Of a stretch of 16,973 nucleotides of DNA, positions 14,953 to 16,973 are shown piece after piece. The stretch spans positions 1 through 16,973 of the forward strand of contig JAGGZG010000140.1 in the NCBI GenBank assembly GCA_021162125.1. Direction: 5' to 3'. The translations under genes and the position numbers were made by a program. The notes below the pieces were generated by a model. It ran no database searches. It saw only the letters and a list, made by a program, of their open reading frames with translations, and had not been told where the DNA came from. Each line of letters opens with the position of its first letter. Position 1 is the stretch's first letter. Source of the stretch: Anaerolineae bacterium. GTDB lineage: Bacteria; Chloroflexota; Anaerolineae; JACIWR01.

Positions 14953-15462
14953 GTGAACCGACTTGCCCTGAATAATATTTTCGCCCGGCGGAGCATCCGC
15001 CGGTACACGGATGAATCGGTGAGTGAGGAGCAAGTTAAAACGCTGCTGGAAGCGGCGATGGCCGCGCCGTCGGCCTCTGACCGCCGGCCGTGGCACTTTA
15101 TCGTCGTGCGCGAGCGGGCCACGCTGGACGCGCTGGCCGAGCGCCATCCCTACGCCAAAATGTTGTTCGCGGCTCCGCTGTGCATCGTCCCCTGCGCCGA
15201 TCCGGCCATCTCCGATGCCTGGTGGGTGCAGGATTGCAGTGCGGCCACGGAGAATCTCTTGCTGGCGGCCACGGCGCTGGGTCTGGGTGCGGTGTGGGTC
15301 GGCGTGTACCCTCGTACCGCGCGGGTGCAGGCTGTGCGCGAGGTGCTGGGCATTCCGGAGTCCATCGTGCCCCTGTGCCTTATTCCCATCGGCCACCCGG
15401 CCGAGCGCAAGCAGCCGCGCACCCGGTACGATGCAGCGCGGGTGCACCGGGAGGGGTGGTAG
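14953..15462 (+). CDS. Nitroreductase-family FMN oxidoreductase
   Basis: A 169-residue predicted cytoplasmic flavoprotein. The N-terminus carries the family mark, ARRSIRRYTDESV, with the Arg-Ser-Arg residues that contact FMN phosphate, then AAMAAPSASDRRPWHF, the usual second FMN-contact block. The middle QDCSAATENLLLAATALGLG is the conserved central helix and GHP near the end closes the fold. Members reduce nitro compounds, quinones, flavins or enones with NAD(P)H, usually as homodimers; the physiological substrate cannot be read from sequence. GTG start with GAGGAG 6 nt upstream. It sits 23 nt after hutH and 60 nt before glnA, in the same direction, so co-transcription is likely. Confidence 0.9.
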   Translation: MNRLALNNIFARRSIRRYTDESVSEEQVKTLLEAAMAAPSASDRRPWHFIVVRERATLDALAERHPYAKMLFAAPLCIVPCADPAISDAWWVQDCSAATENLLLAATALGLGAVWVGVYPRTARVQAVREVLGIPESIVPLCLIPIGHPAERKQPRTRYDAARVHREGW

Positions 15463-15470
15463 ATCAACTG

Positions 15471-15509
15471 TTCAGGTGCCCGGCACTTGCCAAGTGCCGG
15501 GCACCTGAA
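15471..15509. repeat. REP-like palindrome, copy 2 (upstream of glnA)
   Basis: A 19-nt arm (15471-15489, core AGGTGCCCGGCACTT) and its perfect complement (15491-15509) surround one central C. The right arm ends immediately before the GGAG ribosome site of glnA (15510-15513), so a folded transcript could influence translation of that gene. Compared with copy 1, the A-T pair is C-G here. Confidence 0.88.
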
Positions 15510-15522
15510 GGAGTGTAACTGA

Positions 15523-16944
15523 ATGTTTGAGAACTTTGACCAGGCGCGCGACTATGTGCGCGAGCACGGCATCCGCATGATTGACCTTAAGTTCTGCGAT
15601 CTGTGGGGCCGCTGGCGGCATCTCACGCTGGCCGCCAGTGAGTTCACCGACGACTTCATGGAGCAAGGCGTGGGCTTCGATGGCTCCAGCATCGGATTAA
15701 AAAACGTCAAGGCCGGCGACATGGTACTTGTCCCTGATCTGAGCACAGGGTTCATGGATCCTTTCTGGGAAGCACCGACGCTGAGTTTCATCTGCTCAAC
15801 GCGGGAGGCGGATACCAAAGCGATCTTCGCCCGCGATCCGCGCAATATTGCCGTCCGCGCCGAGGAGGTGCTGCGTGAGAGCGGCATTGCCGACGAGAGC
15901 CTGTGGGGGCCCGAGTTCGAGTTCTACGTCTTCGATAGTGTGGCCTACGAGAACGACGTCAACCGCGCCGGCTATCGCGTAGATTCCTGTGAGGCCGACT
16001 GGCACTCCGCCGACGGCGGTCAGGGCTACTACATTCCACCCCACGGCGGCTATCACGCCATCCCACCCAAAGATCGCTTGTACAACCTGCGCAGCCAGAT
16101 AGCATTACACTTAGAGGCGATGGGCGTCGCGGTGAAATATCACCATCACGAGGTAGGCGGCCCCGGCCAGTCCGAGATAGAAATCCCACTGGCGGGCCTG
16201 GTGCGCTCCGGCGATGTGACTATGATCGCCAAGTACGTGGCAAAAATGACCGCTCACGCCCGGGGGCAGACGGTGACTTTTATGCCCAAGCCACTGTACG
16301 GCGAGGCGGGCAACGGTATGCACTTCCACCAGACCCTGTTCAAGGATGGGCGAAACTTGTTCTACGATGCGGCGGGGTACGGTGGATTGAGCCAGATAGC
16401 GCTGTACTACATTGGCGGACTGCTCAAACACGGGCCGGCGTTGCTGGCCCTCGTTAGCCCCAGCACGAATTCCTACCGCCGCCTCGTACCTGGCTTCGAG
16501 GCTCCGGTCAATCTTTTCTTCTCAGTGGGCAATCGTAGCGCGGCCATCCGCGTACCCAAATATGCCACTACTTCAGCGAGCAAGCGCATCGAGTTCCGCC
16601 CGCCCGACGCGACCTGCAATGTGTACCTGGCGCTGGCGGCACAGCTTCTGGCCGGGCTGGATGGCATCCTCAACGAGATTGATCCCACAGCGGAAGGTTT
16701 CGGCCCTATTGACGCCAACGTATTCGCCTGGAACGAGGAGGAGCGATCCGCGATCAAGGGGTTGCCGACTTCTCTTGATGAAGCACTGCGCGCTCTGGAA
16801 GCCGACCATGAGTTCCTGTTACGGGGTGGGGTTTTCGACGAGGGGATGCTTGCCGACTGGATTGACCACAAACGGCATCACGAGGAGTACGCCGTCCGCA
16901 CCCGGCCGCACCCTTACGAGGTAGCATTGTACTTCGACGTCTAA
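15523..16944 (+). CDS. glnA: Glutamine synthetase, type I
   Basis: A 473-residue enzyme that makes glutamine from glutamate, ammonia and ATP; the family forms dodecamers in the cytoplasm. Active-site blocks are present in order: GVGFDGSSI (the Asp latch), GPEFEFYVFD (metal Glu), HHHEVGGPGQSEIEI (metal Glu), GNGMHFHQ (metal His), NSYRRLVPGFEAP (substrate Arg and Glu) and RIEFRPPDA. The segment where beta-type enzymes carry the adenylylated Tyr (NLYDLP) reads AIKGLPTSL, with no Tyr, so control by adenylyltransferase is not expected. ATG start, with AAGGAG preceded directly by the palindrome. After hutH, it could recapture the ammonia released from histidine. It is complete; only 29 nt follow it in the window. 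Confidence 0.93.
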   Translation: MFENFDQARDYVREHGIRMIDLKFCDLWGRWRHLTLAASEFTDDFMEQGVGFDGSSIGLKNVKAGDMVLVPDLSTGFMDPFWEAPTLSFICSTREADTKAIFARDPRNIAVRAEEVLRESGIADESLWGPEFEFYVFDSVAYENDVNRAGYRVDSCEADWHSADGGQGYYIPPHGGYHAIPPKDRLYNLRSQIALHLEAMGVAVKYHHHEVGGPGQSEIEIPLAGLVRSGDVTMIAKYVAKMTAHARGQTVTFMPKPLYGEAGNGMHFHQTLFKDGRNLFYDAAGYGGLSQIALYYIGGLLKHGPALLALVSPSTNSYRRLVPGFEAPVNLFFSVGNRSAAIRVPKYATTSASKRIEFRPPDATCNVYLALAAQLLAGLDGILNEIDPTAEGFGPIDANVFAWNEEERSAIKGLPTSLDEALRALEADHEFLLRGGVFDEGMLADWIDHKRHHEEYAVRTRPHPYEVALYFDV

Positions 16945-16947
16945 TTC

Positions 16948-16973
16948 TCGCTCTTCAGCCGCACGCAGAGCGA
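16948..16973 (+). terminator. Possible hairpin after glnA, cut by the window end
   Basis: TCGCTCT (16948-16954) and AGAGCGA (16967-16973) form a 7-bp stem with a 12-nt loop beginning 4 nt after the glnA stop. The window ends on its last base, so any longer stem or T tract is out of view. Confidence 0.35.

Noticed and set aside
1..16973. CRISPR array, insertion sequence or prophage genes
   Set aside because: No regularly spaced repeats, transposase, integrase or phage structural gene was found in any frame.

Overview
The window is a 17 kb, GC-rich piece of bacterial chromosome. It looks like a Chloroflexota (Anaerolineae-type) genome. That is an inference from style, with no marker gene to prove it: a GT-C-like membrane protein carrying tandem C-terminal beta domains, a cluster of STAND-type NTPases with TPR repeats, and intergenic palindromes and heptamer repeats. 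The organism carries a selenocysteine tRNA, so it probably makes selenoproteins, although none is encoded here.

Left part (about 330-9045, minus strand): four consecutive large genes read towards base 1. In order of transcription they are: (A) a P-loop ATPase fused to an OmpR/PhoB-type winged-helix DNA-binding domain; (B) a two-pass membrane protein with an outside beta-rich domain, a cytoplasmic helical region and an ATPase domain that has lost its catalytic residues; (C) a 466-residue STAND NTPase; (D) a 958-residue STAND NTPase with a TPR tail. A sigma70-like promoter precedes A, another precedes C, and a strong hairpin follows D. The domain make-up suggests a signal-transduction or conflict (defence-like) system in which a membrane pseudo-ATPase passes a signal to a DNA-binding ATPase and two STAND switches. 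No nuclease, protease or other obvious effector is present. This is the most novel part of the window.

Centre (9046-9388): a short divergent control region, then tRNA-Sec (selC, anticodon TCA) with its own promoter and terminator, then a near-consensus promoter for the next gene.

Right part (9389-16973, plus strand): a GT-C-type membrane glycosyltransferase-like gene broken by a one-base frameshift; nicotinate phosphoribosyltransferase (NAD salvage); a small cupin; histidine ammonia-lyase (hutH); a nitroreductase-family flavoprotein; and type I glutamine synthetase without the usual adenylylation site. Ammonia released by HutH could be captured by glutamine synthetase, so the last genes may form a small nitrogen-scavenging group, but hutU and hutI are not in view. 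Two copies of a palindromic repeat sit just upstream of hutH and glnA. They differ by a base-pair swap that keeps the hairpin intact.

Bases 1-332 hold no gene I can support, only degenerate interspersed repeats.
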